Shown: positions 27,884 through 37,151 of the stretch, piece after piece | Numbering within the stretch: position 1 is the stretch's first letter | Layout: each line of letters opens with the position of its first letter | Source of the DNA: Acetobacter aceti NBRC 14818 | Lineage (GTDB): Bacteria > Pseudomonadota > Alphaproteobacteria > Acetobacterales > Acetobacteraceae | Assembly: GCF_000193495.2 (NCBI RefSeq) | Contig: NZ_AP023410.1 | Span: 2,232,001 to 2,296,000, forward strand | DNA: 64,000 nucleotides | Direction: 5' to 3' | Translations under genes and position numbers: made by a program | The notes under the pieces: model-generated | Databases searched by the model: none | Seen by the model: only the letters and a program-made list of their open reading frames with translations | What the model was told of the DNA's origin: nothing

Positions 27884-28753
27884 TCAGGCATGGCCATGAA
27901 TCGTTTTTGCGGCCTGCCTTGCTGCGGATGAATAATATCCCTCCAGGCGTCCCAGCAGTACATACGCATGGTAAAGTACCGCTTTCCGGTCGCCTTTCAT
28001 GATATTGAAAAGAATTCCCCCGACGGGTCTGATCGCAAACTCAAGAAGCACGGCCCAGGGCGCGGCATTTTTGCGTAGCGCGTAACCCATACCCCTCGCA
28101 TAACTTCTGGCACGGTTCAGATTGACACCACTGGGCTTATCCGGATGGATCACCTGAATTCGCGTGTCAAAATACCCTTTCACACCGTGCGCCAGCAGTC
28201 GCAGTCCCAGATCCTGTCCTTCAGCAGCCACAAATCGGCAACCGGGCCCCATGTTAGCGTCGAATCCGCCCACGGCTTCATAGGCCGTGCGACGAATGAA
28301 CATGTTGAACTCCACAAGACCCGTCCAGATGTTGCTTTCATTCAGTTTTGCGCTTGCCGTCAGCCATCGTCCCATCTGTGACGGACGCCTATACTGATTC
28401 AACACGGCACCAGTCAGCAAACCCAGTGAAGGATGCTTTCGGAAGCCGGCATCGACCTGCTCCAGTGTATCCGGAAGATAAAGGCAGTCATCGTCTGGAA
28501 AAGCGATGATGTCGCCTGTCGCGTGGGACGCACCAACAATGCAGGCATAGCGACATTTGCGGACATCGATCCTGATATGTCTGATCGGCCAGATTCCCGA
28601 AAAATCTGCGACAACAGAATCGTAAATATCACTGCCACTCTGATCGACGAGAATGACTTCAAGATCACGAAACGTCTGTCGGGTCAGGGCCTCCAGAAAC
28701 GCCTTCACATCCCGAGGACGATCGAGTGTCGGGATTACAAGGGAGAAACGCAT
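27884..28753 (-). CDS. glycosyltransferase family 2 protein
   Basis: An inverting GT-A glycosyltransferase of 289 residues. It opens with FSLVIPTLDRPRDVKAFLEA, has the DDD motif in GDIIAFPDDDCLYLPDT and a later catalytic region with AAEGQDLGLRLLAHG. The C-terminal part is basic and weakly hydrophobic. It follows the other GT2 gene by about 35 bp on the same strand, so the two are probably co-transcribed. The acceptor is unknown. Confidence 0.85.
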   Translation of the reverse strand: MRFSLVIPTLDRPRDVKAFLEALTRQTFRDLEVILVDQSGSDIYDSVVADFSGIWPIRHIRIDVRKCRYACIVGASHATGDIIAFPDDDCLYLPDTLEQVDAGFRKHPSLGLLTGAVLNQYRRPSQMGRWLTASAKLNESNIWTGLVEFNMFIRRTAYEAVGGFDANMGPGCRFVAAEGQDLGLRLLAHGVKGYFDTRIQVIHPDKPSGVNLNRARSYARGMGYALRKNAAPWAVLLEFAIRPVGGILFNIMKGDRKAVLYHAYVLLGRLEGYYSSAARQAAKTIHGHA

Positions 28754-28789
28754 CGACCTACCAGTTTATTCCGTATCTAAAAAAATCAC

Positions 28790-29689
28790 TTATAGATCCA
28801 GAATATGCTCTGGTCTAAGCCGTCCGCGCAATACGTCCCTCCAGGCAAGCCAATTCCCTTTCATGCGCCCCTGCCGGTCGACCCATGGTTCCGGACGAAA
28901 ACTTCTGACGACATTGATCAGGGTATGACGTCCAGCGCTGCGGAAAGCATGTCCCCAGAGATATGACCCCTTACGGGCGAGGTACAATGGGTTGACGATC
29001 TGGGAATATCCCAGACGCACGCCAGATGTTTTTCCTTTTTTGCTACCCAGATGAATACCCTGAGCGCCATCTCCCCGGACGATACGGCCGTAAGGCAGAA
29101 TACGCCTTGAGAAATCAATATCTTCATACCAGGCGTACAGAGGCAGACGCTCATCAAAACGGGCAGCTGTGTGTCTGATCACATCCTGACGGAAAGCCAT
29201 GTTGCAGCCGTAGGTATTAAAAACATCGACAATCGCATTGTCCTGCGACGATGAGGATCTGGCCAACGCGGCAAGCGCATGTTCCACCGTCAGTCCGGGA
29301 CCGACTGCGCCATCCTCCAGAACCTTGCCAGTCACTCCGGCGATACGATTGTCACTTCTGAAAACGGCCAGCATTTTCTCGATATAATCGTGCTGCGGAA
29401 AGAAATCATCATCAAGAAACAGCACGATATCCTCATCCCGGGCATGGTCCAGAATGACGTTTCTTTGCGCCGGCAGACCACGACTACCCTGAAGCAGGAC
29501 AAGGTCACATCCCGGTACAAGCGCGGGTGTGACGCCCTCTATATCAGTCGGATCTTTATAGCAGATGACAATCCTGTCGGGTCTTACACTCTGCCTGTTC
29601 AGTTCCCTAATGAGCGCGGCCAGAACTGGCGCACGTCCCGAAGTCGCCAAACCGACAATAACTTTCGGCTCACCCGGAAGATCCGTCAT
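28790..29689 (-). CDS. glycosyltransferase family 2 protein
   Basis: A GT2 enzyme of 299 residues from ATG 29689 (MTDLPGEPKVIVGLATSGRA), preceded by GGAAAGAAAG. It shows the nucleotide-sugar block RGLPAQRNVILDHA, the DDD in DIVLFLDDDFFPQ, and YAWYEDIDFSRRI as a likely catalytic ED motif. The frame is open to 29740 and other starts are possible. First of a two-gene unit with the next GT2. Close in style to rhamnosyltransferase-like GT2 proteins, but the sugar is not determinable. Confidence 0.82.
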   Translation of the reverse strand: MTDLPGEPKVIVGLATSGRAPVLAALIRELNRQSVRPDRIVICYKDPTDIEGVTPALVPGCDLVLLQGSRGLPAQRNVILDHARDEDIVLFLDDDFFPQHDYIEKMLAVFRSDNRIAGVTGKVLEDGAVGPGLTVEHALAALARSSSSQDNAIVDVFNTYGCNMAFRQDVIRHTAARFDERLPLYAWYEDIDFSRRILPYGRIVRGDGAQGIHLGSKKGKTSGVRLGYSQIVNPLYLARKGSYLWGHAFRSAGRHTLINVVRSFRPEPWVDRQGRMKGNWLAWRDVLRGRLRPEHILDL

Positions 29690-29822
29690 GATCTGCTTTC
29701 TTTCCAAAATCATCTGAAGGGACAACATACCACCTGACACCTCAGGCGCATCTGATCCAAACCAATAAACCCGCTTCGTACGGTTATTCCCACACAGAAT
29801 ACACGGCTGCGTTCTCTAAAAT

Positions 29823-30272
29823 TCAAGGCAAGGGCGCGCCTTCAAACTCCAGCAGCCACATCTTGTCATCGACACCGCCATCACCGGAATAGCCGCCCAA
29901 TCCATGCGCAGCCACGACACGATGGCAGGGAATCAGAACCGGCACAGGGTTTCGCCCAACAGCCTGCCCAACGGAACGGGCAGACCCGCCAACCTTTTCC
30001 GCGATCTGCTTATAGGTTCTGGTCTCTCCAAGTGGAATCTCACACAGCGCAGCCCAGACCTTTTTCTGGTAATCCGTCCCCCACGGTTTCATCGGATAAG
30101 GGAACGAACCTGTCGGCTTATCAAACCACTGATCCAGCCAGTCCCGCGCTTCGCACAGCAGAGGCGTCTCGGTCTGGTCACGTCCCCAGCCCCAATCCAG
30201 CGCGATGATCGCGCCGTCTTCTTCCGTTATCGTAAGAGGCCCCAACGGAGAGTGCAGGGATAACTGGGGCAT
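29823..30272 (-). CDS. ogt: methylated-DNA--protein-cysteine methyltransferase
   Basis: Repairs O6-methylguanine by moving the alkyl group to its own cysteine. The 149-residue protein has the active-site motif IPCHRVVAAHGLGGYSGDGG and the helix-turn-helix block TRTYKQIAEKVGGSARSVGQAV. ATG 30272 is selected because CGGAGTGATTTC lies just before it; the frame runs on to 30299. It is divergent from mnmE, with about 115 bp between starts. Confidence 0.92.
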   Translation of the reverse strand: MPQLSLHSPLGPLTITEEDGAIIALDWGWGRDQTETPLLCEARDWLDQWFDKPTGSFPYPMKPWGTDYQKKVWAALCEIPLGETRTYKQIAEKVGGSARSVGQAVGRNPVPVLIPCHRVVAAHGLGGYSGDGGVDDKMWLLEFEGAPLP

Positions 30273-30389
30273 GAAATCACTCCGACAAGATGACCGCACA
30301 CATGCGGGCAGGACGTGCTACCTCTTGTCCGCGCCAGCCCGCCTCACGTCAATATTCACTTAAGATTTTCGGACGAGATACTGCACATC

Positions 30390-31724
30390 ATGCCGTCAAA
30401 CGCATCAGCTCATCACCACGCCCTGCCGCCGGTTTTTGCTCTCGCCACCGGATCGGGACGTGGCGCCATCGCCATCATGCGGGTCAGCGGCGCAGGCAGC
30501 GACCACATTCTCCGTAATCTCGCCGGACAACTTCCCGCACCACGCCGGGCATCTTTTCGCAAGATCTGGCGCAACGCAGCACAGCAGGAAGACCATCTGG
30601 ACGACGCCGTTGTCATCTGGTCGCCCGGCCCCAACAGCTATACCGGCGAAGACAGTTTCGAGCTTCATCTTCATGCAGGGCCGGCTATTATCTCAGCTGT
30701 TGCCGACGCTCTGGTGGCAGCAGGAGCACGCCCAGCCGAACCCGGAGAATTCACCCGCCGGGCATTCATGCATGGCCGTGTCGACCTGACGGAAGCCGAG
30801 GGTATCGCGGATCTGATCGAAGCCGAGACAGAAGCACAGCGCAAGCAGGCTCTGGCTCAGGCTGACGGCGCTCTGGGGGCGCTTTACAAGAACTGGGCGA
30901 ACAGACTGCGTGGCGTCCTTGCGCAACAGGAAGCCCTGATCGACTTCCCTGACGAAGAGCTTCCTCCGGAAGTGGAAGCCGCCCTTCTGGGTGAAATCGC
31001 AGCTCTTAATAACGAGATCCGCCACCACCTCGCCGATGGGGAACGCGGAGAGCGAATCCGGCGCGGGCTGGTCTTTTCCATTGCCGGCCCACCCAATGCC
31101 GGAAAGTCCAGCCTTCTGAATCTGCTGGCTGAACGCGATGCTGCAATCGTCTCTCCCATTGCGGGCACCACACGCGATACAATCGAAATCACGACCATTC
31201 TGGCCGGAGTGAAAGTTACATTCGTCGACACAGCGGGCCTGCGTGAGACCAGCGATCCGATCGAAGCAGAAGGCGTCCGGCGAGCGATGTTTCACGTGGA
31301 ACATTCGGACTTCGTCCTGCAACTTTTTCCCTCAGACCAACCTTATCCTGAACCTCTTCCTCATGCGCTTCTCGTCTGCAACAAGACCGATCTGGCTCCT
31401 GCACCAGCCACTCTGAGCCTGCAGCCTGTTCTTGGAATCAGCCTGCAAACAGGCGATGGCGTTCCCGAACTGCGAAAAAGGCTTGAAAGTGAAGCGCTCA
31501 AACTGACACAAGGAAGCGGACCACCGCCCCTGACACGCGCACGCCATCGGGCCGCTGCGGAAGCTGCTTCGGCCAGTCTGGAAGCGGCTCTCAGTATGGA
31601 CTGGCCGGAAATGCGCGGCGAAGAATTGCGTCTGGCCATGCGCGCACTCGGCCGACTGACTGGCGAAGTCGGCGTTGAAGATATACTGGATACCATCTTC
31701 GGTCAGTTCTGCATCGGGAAGTAA
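30390..31724 (+). CDS. mnmE: tRNA uridine-5-carboxymethylaminomethyl modification GTPase MnmE
   Basis: With MnmG it adds the aminomethyl-type group at the wobble uridine (U34) of certain tRNAs. The 444-residue protein has the N-terminal formyl-THF-binding domain ([16 protein letters not shown]), a helical domain, and an inserted G domain (G1 [10 protein letters not shown]3 DTAGLRE, G4 NKTD). The C-terminal CIGK holds the family's functional cysteine. The start is ATG 30390; the frame also runs upstream to 30315. A 16-bp parS-like site (31288-31303) is embedded in the G domain. First gene of the mnmE-mnmG-rsmG-parA-parB operon. Confidence 0.96.
   Translation: MPSNASAHHHALPPVFALATGSGRGAIAIMRVSGAGSDHILRNLAGQLPAPRRASFRKIWRNAAQQEDHLDDAVVIWSPGPNSYTGEDSFELHLHAGPAIISAVADALVAAGARPAEPGEFTRRAFMHGRVDLTEAEGIADLIEAETEAQRKQALAQADGALGALYKNWANRLRGVLAQQEALIDFPDEELPPEVEAALLGEIAALNNEIRHHLADGERGERIRRGLVFSIAGPPNAGKSSLLNLLAERDAAIVSPIAGTTRDTIEITTILAGVKVTFVDTAGLRETSDPIEAEGVRRAMFHVEHSDFVLQLFPSDQPYPEPLPHALLVCNKTDLAPAPATLSLQPVLGISLQTGDGVPELRKRLESEALKLTQGSGPPPLTRARHRAAAEAASASLEAALSMDWPEMRGEELRLAMRALGRLTGEVGVEDILDTIFGQFCIGK
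31288..31303. promoter_or_regulatory. parS-like ParB-binding site inside mnmE
   Basis: TGTTTCACGTGGAACA. Its reverse complement fits the parS consensus TGTTNCACGTGAAACA at every position. It lies about 3.7 kb from parB. ParB binding is inferred from the match and the location. Confidence 0.75.
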
Positions 31725-31736
31725 GAGGAAAGCATC

Positions 31737-33599
31737 ATGGAAACGCAGTTCGATGTCATCGTCGTCGGAGGCGGGCACGCGGGCTGCGAGGCGGCCGCAG
31801 CGGCTGCCCGGTGCGGGGCGAAAACGGTTCTTCTCACCCATCGCATGGACACGGTCGGCGCCATGTCCTGCAACCCTGCCATCGGCGGCATCGGCAAGGG
31901 CCATCTTGTCCGCGAAATCGATGCGCTCGACGGACTGATGGGTCGCGCCGCTGACACCGCAGGAATCCACTTCAAACTTCTGAACCGCTCCAAAGGGCCT
32001 GCCGTGCATGGTCCGCGCGCGCAGGCTGATCGCGGTCTCTATCGCAGCGCGATCCATGATCTTCTCCGCGCCACCGACAATCTGACCATTATAGAGGCGG
32101 CTGTCGGCGATCTGATTCTGACACCAGAAGAAACTGTGGGCGGGGTCATTTGCGAAGATGGTCGACGTTTTCTGGCACCTTCAGTCGTGATCGCTGCCGG
32201 AACCTTTCTCAGAGGCATCATTCATTTTGGTCACGAGACCGAGCCTGCAGGACGCGTCGGCGACCTTCCCGCCAACGCTCTGGGCCTGCGTCTCGAAGCG
32301 CTGGGCCTGCCTATGGGCCGTCTCAAGACCGGCACCCCTGCCCGCATCGACCGCGCCAGCATTGACTGGGACTCGCTTCCGGAAGATCAGGGCGATGCCG
32401 AGCCAGAACCGTTTTCTTATCTGACGACCACCATCACCAATCCACAGGTGAGTTGCCGCATCACGGCAACCAACGAAAAGACTCACGCCATCATCCGTGA
32501 GCACATTCATCTTTCGGCCGTTTATGGAGGCGCCATCGCCGGACGCGGCCCTCGCTACTGCCCCTCCATTGAGGACAAGGTTGTCCGTTTTGCCGAAAAA
32601 ACGTCCCACCAGATATTTCTGGAGCCGGAAGCGCTTCCCGGCAATCCGGGTGGTGATCTGGTCTACCCCAACGGCATTTCGACCAGCCTGCCGCCCTTTG
32701 TGCAGGAGCAGATGATCCGCACCATTCCCGGACTGGAGCAGGTCCGTATCGTCCGCCCCGGTTACGCTGTGGAGTATGATTACATTGACCCGCGGGCCCT
32801 CTCGCACTCGTTGGAACTTCGGGCGATCCCCGGCCTGTTTATGGCCGGACAGATCAACGGCACTACCGGTTATGAAGAAGCCGGTGCGCAGGGCCTTCTG
32901 GCCGGCATCAATGCCGCACGCCGAGCGGCCGGAAGCGAGGCGCTGACCATCAGCCGGAGCGAAGCCTATCTGGGCGTCATGATCGATGATCTTGTGACGC
33001 AGGGCGTCTCGGAACCGTATCGCATGTTCACCTCCCGCGCGGAGTATCGTCTGACTTTGCGGGCTGACAATGCCGATCTTCGCCTTACACCTCTCGGCAT
33101 TGCCTGCGGATGTGTCGGCACGGAACGCGCCCGCCAGTTTGAGAAAATTAGCGAGGCGCTTCAGGCCGCGACCGAACGTGCCAAGGCAGAAACATGGCTT
33201 CCGACAGATATTGCCCACGCCGGCGGCACTGCCTCGCAGGATGGCCGCAGACGGTCGCTCTTCGAAATCATGGCGTCGGGCGGAGACACATCCATCGCCG
33301 GACGGCTGGCCCCGTGGTTTGCCGAGCTGCCACACCGCGTGCGTCTGCATGTGGAAACAGAGGCCCGCTACAGCGGTTATCTGATCCGGCAGGAGCGGGA
33401 AATCAGACAGCTTCACGCCGAGGCTGCCGTCACCATTCCTGAAAGTTTTGACTTCAGTCAGGTCGGCGGCCTGAGCGCGGAGATGAAAGAACGGTTCGAA
33501 CGGGTGCGTCCGACCAACTTCGCCGCGGCCCAGAGAATTCCGGGCATCACTCCCTCGGCTCTGGTCGCCCTTCTCGCCCATATCAGGCAGGCCGCATGA
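31737..33599 (+). CDS. mnmG: tRNA uridine-5-carboxymethylaminomethyl modification enzyme MnmG
   Basis: The FAD-dependent partner of MnmE, 620 residues. The N-terminal Rossmann motif is [20 protein letters not shown]. Family blocks [33 protein letters not shown] and the C-terminal tRNA-binding helical region are present. It starts 12 bp after mnmE behind AGAGGAAAG. Its stop overlaps the rsmG start (ATGA). Confidence 0.97.
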   Translation: METQFDVIVVGGGHAGCEAAAAAARCGAKTVLLTHRMDTVGAMSCNPAIGGIGKGHLVREIDALDGLMGRAADTAGIHFKLLNRSKGPAVHGPRAQADRGLYRSAIHDLLRATDNLTIIEAAVGDLILTPEETVGGVICEDGRRFLAPSVVIAAGTFLRGIIHFGHETEPAGRVGDLPANALGLRLEALGLPMGRLKTGTPARIDRASIDWDSLPEDQGDAEPEPFSYLTTTITNPQVSCRITATNEKTHAIIREHIHLSAVYGGAIAGRGPRYCPSIEDKVVRFAEKTSHQIFLEPEALPGNPGGDLVYPNGISTSLPPFVQEQMIRTIPGLEQVRIVRPGYAVEYDYIDPRALSHSLELRAIPGLFMAGQINGTTGYEEAGAQGLLAGINAARRAAGSEALTISRSEAYLGVMIDDLVTQGVSEPYRMFTSRAEYRLTLRADNADLRLTPLGIACGCVGTERARQFEKISEALQAATERAKAETWLPTDIAHAGGTASQDGRRRSLFEIMASGGDTSIAGRLAPWFAELPHRVRLHVETEARYSGYLIRQEREIRQLHAEAAVTIPESFDFSQVGGLSAEMKERFERVRPTNFAAAQRIPGITPSALVALLAHIRQAA

Positions 33600-34195
33600 C
33601 CCCTACACCACCCGCCTCCATCCCCGGCGTTTCACGTGAAACGCTGGAACGCCTGATCTGTTTTGCTGATCTTCTGGTCCGGTGGACGGCGAAGATCAAT
33701 CTGATTTCCCCCGGCGATGTGCCGCATCTATGGGAGCGTCATATCCTCGACAGTCTGCAACTCGTCCCGTTGATCGAGCGAGGTGCCCGCGTGACCGATC
33801 TCGGTTCGGGTGGTGGCTTTCCGGGGCTGATCATCGCTATCGCAGCTGACGCGGAAGTAACGCTGGTCGAATCAGATCGACGCAAGGCTGCCTTTCTGCG
33901 GGAAGCCAGCCGCGCCACCGGTTGCCGGACAACCGTCGTCAATCAGAGAATCGAAGCGGCCAACGTGCCGCCCGCCCCGGTCGTCACGGCGCGGGCTCTA
34001 GCAAATCTGTCCCAGCTTCTCACCTGGACAGAAAAACTTGTCACAGATGAAGGCTATGCGCTGTTTCTGAAGGGGCAGCAGGCCGCCGATGAGTTGACCA
34101 ATGCCGAGCGCGACTGGCACATGACAGTCACACATATTCCCAGCCGCACTCCGGGCGGCACCATTCTGAAAATAAGCGATATCAGGCGTGTCTGA
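33596..34195 (+). CDS. rsmG: 16S rRNA (guanine-N7) methyltransferase RsmG
   Basis: Methylates N7 of G527 in 16S rRNA. A 199-residue SAM-dependent methyltransferase with the binding loop [17 protein letters not shown] and the block [16 protein letters not shown]. It is coupled to mnmG by a 4-bp overlap and overlaps the parA start by 8 bp. A perfect parS core lies in its first codons. Confidence 0.95.
   Translation: MTPTPPASIPGVSRETLERLICFADLLVRWTAKINLISPGDVPHLWERHILDSLQLVPLIERGARVTDLGSGGGFPGLIIAIAADAEVTLVESDRRKAAFLREASRATGCRTTVVNQRIEAANVPPAPVVTARALANLSQLLTWTEKLVTDEGYALFLKGQQAADELTNAERDWHMTVTHIPSRTPGGTILKISDIRRV
33628..33643. promoter_or_regulatory. parS site inside rsmG
   Basis: CGTTTCACGTGAAACG, a perfect 16-bp palindrome containing the canonical parS core GTTTCACGTGAAAC. 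It lies about 1.4 kb from parB. Together with the site in mnmE it forms a small parS cluster. Confidence 0.85.
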
Positions 34196-35030
34196 ATCCA
34201 GAAAGAATACGAAAACTTCGAAACCAGCCTCGCATCCGGCACGCGGATCGGCCCAGCCCATTACCCTCGCTGTCGCCAACCAGAAAGGAGGCGTCGGCAA
34301 GACAACAACAGCCATCAATCTTGCAGCCGCCCTCGCCCAGAGCGGGCAGCGGGTTGTGCTGATCGACCTCGATCCACAGGGCAACGCTTCAACCGGAATC
34401 GGTGTGGAATATAACGCCCGCAAACACGGTTCCTACACCCTGCTCATGGGCGAGGCGGATGCCGCCGCGCTGGTGCAGAAGACCGACATCGAAAACCTTG
34501 GTGTGATCTCGGCCAGCACGGAGCTTGTCGGGGCAGAGATTGAGCTGATCACCGAAGATGAGCGTGAGCAGCGCCTGAAGTCCGCCATCAAGTCTCTGGC
34601 GGATTCCACTGATTATATCATCATCGATTGCCCACCGAGCCTCGGCCTGCTGACTCTCAATGCGCTCGTTGCCGCAGATGGCGTCATCGCTCCACTGCAA
34701 TGCGAGTTTTTCGCGCTGGAGGGCATCAGCCATCTGACCCGCACCATCGAGAAAGTCAAAAAGCAGTTCAATCCGGCGCTCCAGACCACCGGTATTGTCC
34801 TGACAATGTATGATCGCCGCAACAATCTTTCCGAACTCGTCGCAGCCGATGCCCGCAGCTTCTTCGGCGAGGCTGTCATGGAAACCATCATCCCTCGCAA
34901 CATTCGCATCTCCGAAGCCCAGAGCCATGGCACACCTGTCATGACCTATGACCCACGCTCCAGCGGTGCGACGTCCTACACGGCTCTTGCGCTTGAACTG
35001 CGCAAGCGTCTTGAAAACACGAGCAACTGA
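34188..35030 (+). CDS. parA: chromosome partitioning ATPase ParA
   Basis: A Walker-type ATPase that moves ParB-parS complexes over the nucleoid. The 280-residue protein has the deviant Walker A motif [19 protein letters not shown], Walker A' [13 protein letters not shown] and Walker [15 protein letters not shown] short basic Ser/Lys N-terminal extension precedes [11 protein letters not shown]. The start is GTG 34188, overlapping rsmG. parB follows after 10 bp. Confidence 0.96.
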   Translation: MSESRKNTKTSKPASHPARGSAQPITLAVANQKGGVGKTTTAINLAAALAQSGQRVVLIDLDPQGNASTGIGVEYNARKHGSYTLLMGEADAAALVQKTDIENLGVISASTELVGAEIELITEDEREQRLKSAIKSLADSTDYIIIDCPPSLGLLTLNALVAADGVIAPLQCEFFALEGISHLTRTIEKVKKQFNPALQTTGIVLTMYDRRNNLSELVAADARSFFGEAVMETIIPRNIRISEAQSHGTPVMTYDPRSSGATSYTALALELRKRLENTSN

Positions 35031-35040
35031 GGTTCCAAGC

Positions 35041-35961
35041 GTGAGCACGAAGAAATCCCCCGCCCGTCCACGTCTTGGTCGCGGACTCGCCGCCCTGCTT
35101 GGCGAACAGCCGGCTCCGGCGGAACCGACACCCACCACAGACGCAGGCGAAACAGCGGCTCCCCAGACGGTGCGCAACGGCGTTTCTTCATTGCCCGTCG
35201 AATCCCTGGAGCCCAGCCCCTTTCAGCCACGGCAGAACTTCGCACCTGAAGCGCTGAGTGAGCTTGCGGAATCCATCCGCGCACGGGGTATTCTTCAGCC
35301 TCTTCTGGCCCGTCCGCACCCGGACAAGCCCGGCACCTACCAGATCATCGGCGGTGAGCGGCGGTGGCGTGCGGCACAGCAGGCGGGACTGCATGACGTG
35401 CCGGTTCTGGTCCGCGAACTTGACGACACGGACGCCATGGCCGCCGCTCTGGTGGAGAACCTCCAGCGCGCAGATCTCAACCCGATGGAAGAAGCCGAAG
35501 GTTTCAGCCGTCTGATCGAGGATTACCGTCTCACGCAGGAGGAGCTGGCACGGGCCATCGGCAAATCCCGCCCGCACATCACAAACACCCTGCGGCTTCT
35601 GCGCCTTCCTGCAGCACTCCGCTCGGATGTCGTGGAAGGCCGCCTCTCGGCGGGCCATGCCAGAGCCCTTCTGGCACACCCCAACCCCGTAGCGGCTGCA
35701 AAGGATGTCATCGCACGGGATCTATCCGTCCGGCAGACTGAAGCGTTGGCCCAGAAAGCCCTCAAGGACGCCTCCCAGCCCGTGCAGCAGAAGCCGGCGC
35801 GGGAACGACGCGACCCCGAGATCGCCATGCTGGAGCGGGATCTCACGGCGAAACTCGGCCTTCCGGTCCAGATTCAGTTTGACGGCAAGGGCGGCACGCT
35901 CCGCTTTTCCTACCGTACACTCGACCAGCTTGATGGATTGCTCGCACTTCTTAACAGATAA
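35041..35961 (+). CDS. parB: chromosome partitioning protein ParB
   Basis: A CTP-dependent DNA clamp that binds parS. The 306-residue protein begins with the conserved RLGRGLAALLGE. The nucleotide-binding motif is GERRWRAAQQAG (with LVENLQRADLNPMEEA). The helix-turn-helix is in LTQEELARAIGKSRPHITNTLRLLRLP, and a C-terminal dimerisation domain is present. The start is GTG 35041 with GAGG 8 nt upstream; the longer frame to 34948 overlaps parA. Last gene of the operon. Confidence 0.95.
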   Translation: MSTKKSPARPRLGRGLAALLGEQPAPAEPTPTTDAGETAAPQTVRNGVSSLPVESLEPSPFQPRQNFAPEALSELAESIRARGILQPLLARPHPDKPGTYQIIGGERRWRAAQQAGLHDVPVLVRELDDTDAMAAALVENLQRADLNPMEEAEGFSRLIEDYRLTQEELARAIGKSRPHITNTLRLLRLPAALRSDVVEGRLSAGHARALLAHPNPVAAAKDVIARDLSVRQTEALAQKALKDASQPVQQKPARERRDPEIAMLERDLTAKLGLPVQIQFDGKGGTLRFSYRTLDQLDGLLALLNR

Positions 35962-36046
35962 GTGCGATTCCTCTCTTGCGTGAAAGCGAAACGGCTGTTA
36001 AAAGCCCGCCTTATTCCAAGCCTACGGGTCTGGAACTGGAAATCCT

Positions 36047-36122
<76 letters not shown>

Positions 36123-36449
36123 GGATTGCCCCCAACATTTCGAGAAATATTTCCCGGAACTGGCAGCGGTAGCCGGGTTCTGAAGCAAACAGCGACGACT
36201 GTAGTCGCAGGCAGGCATATATGCCGCTCTCCACAATAACCTCTACAACATATTGTGGTATACCGGGTCTTCAGACCTCGGCAGCAGACCAACACAAAAT
36301 TGTCAGATGATGATTATTCGATCGCCATGAAACTTTTCATGCGCTGCGATGTTTGGTCATACGACAGCGACCTTCACCGGCAGTTAGAAACAAGAAAATA
36401 CGCTGATCCGGATAAATAAAGCAGGTCGCATTATCTGTAAGAGGTTTTC
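36123..36449. other. intergenic region between tRNA-Lys and the DUF2501 gene
   Basis: No supportable ORF or RNA was recognised. It holds the promoter region of the next gene, whose ribosome site AGAGG is at 36440-36444. Confidence 0.5.
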
Positions 36450-36974
36450 ATGTTCGCATCACGGCATATCGCCCTTGTCGCATCGTTCGGCATGGCTCTC
36501 GCCTCATTCAGCGCAGCTCATGCCCAGACCGCAGCCCAGCAGCTTCCAGCTGGCACGACCCTGTCGACCGCCCCGAATGGCGCTCTCCCTGTGACCAACC
36601 CGGCCAACGCTGCTTCCGCACCCACAGAAGGCGTGCAGATAGTGAAGGGCATTACCGGTGCGACTACCGCCGCAACCCCGGGTGCTCTCGGTAAAAACGG
36701 CCTGCCATCCATCGACAACGCCACACCCGGCAATGTCGCAGGCCTGCTGTCCTACTGCATTCACAAGAAATATGTGAACGGCACGACATCCCGCAGCGTC
36801 GCGCGCAAGCTGGCAAAGCGCGCCGACGTGAAAAACGACCAGAACTACTCGCTCGGTGGGCAGGGTCTGCTGTCGAACGCCACATCCACGCCGTTCGATA
36901 TCTCCACGCTCGACAAGTCCAAGCGCGTCAGGCTGTGCAGCGACCTCACAAAGAAGGGGCAAGGGCTTCAGTAA
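36450..36974 (+). CDS. DUF2501-like secreted protein
   Basis: A 174-residue periplasmic protein with a signal peptide (ALVASFGMALASFSAAHAQ). An Ala/Thr/Pro-rich region leads to a C-terminal domain of about 75 residues: NVAGLLSYCIHKKYVNGT, GGQGLL, and KRVRLCSDLTKKGQGL. The two cysteines and the layout match DUF2501 proteins, which have no known function. The start ATG follows AGAGG. It is a single gene with a terminator behind it. Confidence 0.7.
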   Translation: MFASRHIALVASFGMALASFSAAHAQTAAQQLPAGTTLSTAPNGALPVTNPANAASAPTEGVQIVKGITGATTAATPGALGKNGLPSIDNATPGNVAGLLSYCIHKKYVNGTTSRSVARKLAKRADVKNDQNYSLGGQGLLSNATSTPFDISTLDKSKRVRLCSDLTKKGQGLQ

Positions 36975-37003
36975 GCTCTGCCCCTATAAGGTCGTCATTT
37001 ACG

Positions 37004-37034
37004 AAAGCCGGCTGGAGCGATCAAGTCGGCTTTT
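37004..37034 (+). terminator. terminator of the DUF2501 gene
   Basis: AAAGCCG/CGGCTTTT stem with an inner imperfect part (GGCTGGAGC...) and a TTTT run on the plus strand, about 30 bp past the stop. Confidence 0.55.
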
Positions 37035-37151
37035 CTGTGTCTGACAGTGGTGATGGGCCGAACCACCACACAGCGCCTTTTCGGCAAAACGTCACACGTC
37101 GCCCGGTGTCCGCTATTGTTCGCGTGCGGCGGATCGCGCACAATCAGCACC

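Noticed and set aside
32181-33581. A 466-residue open frame antisense to mnmG
   Set aside because: It lies wholly inside mnmG, with no ribosome site or known motif.
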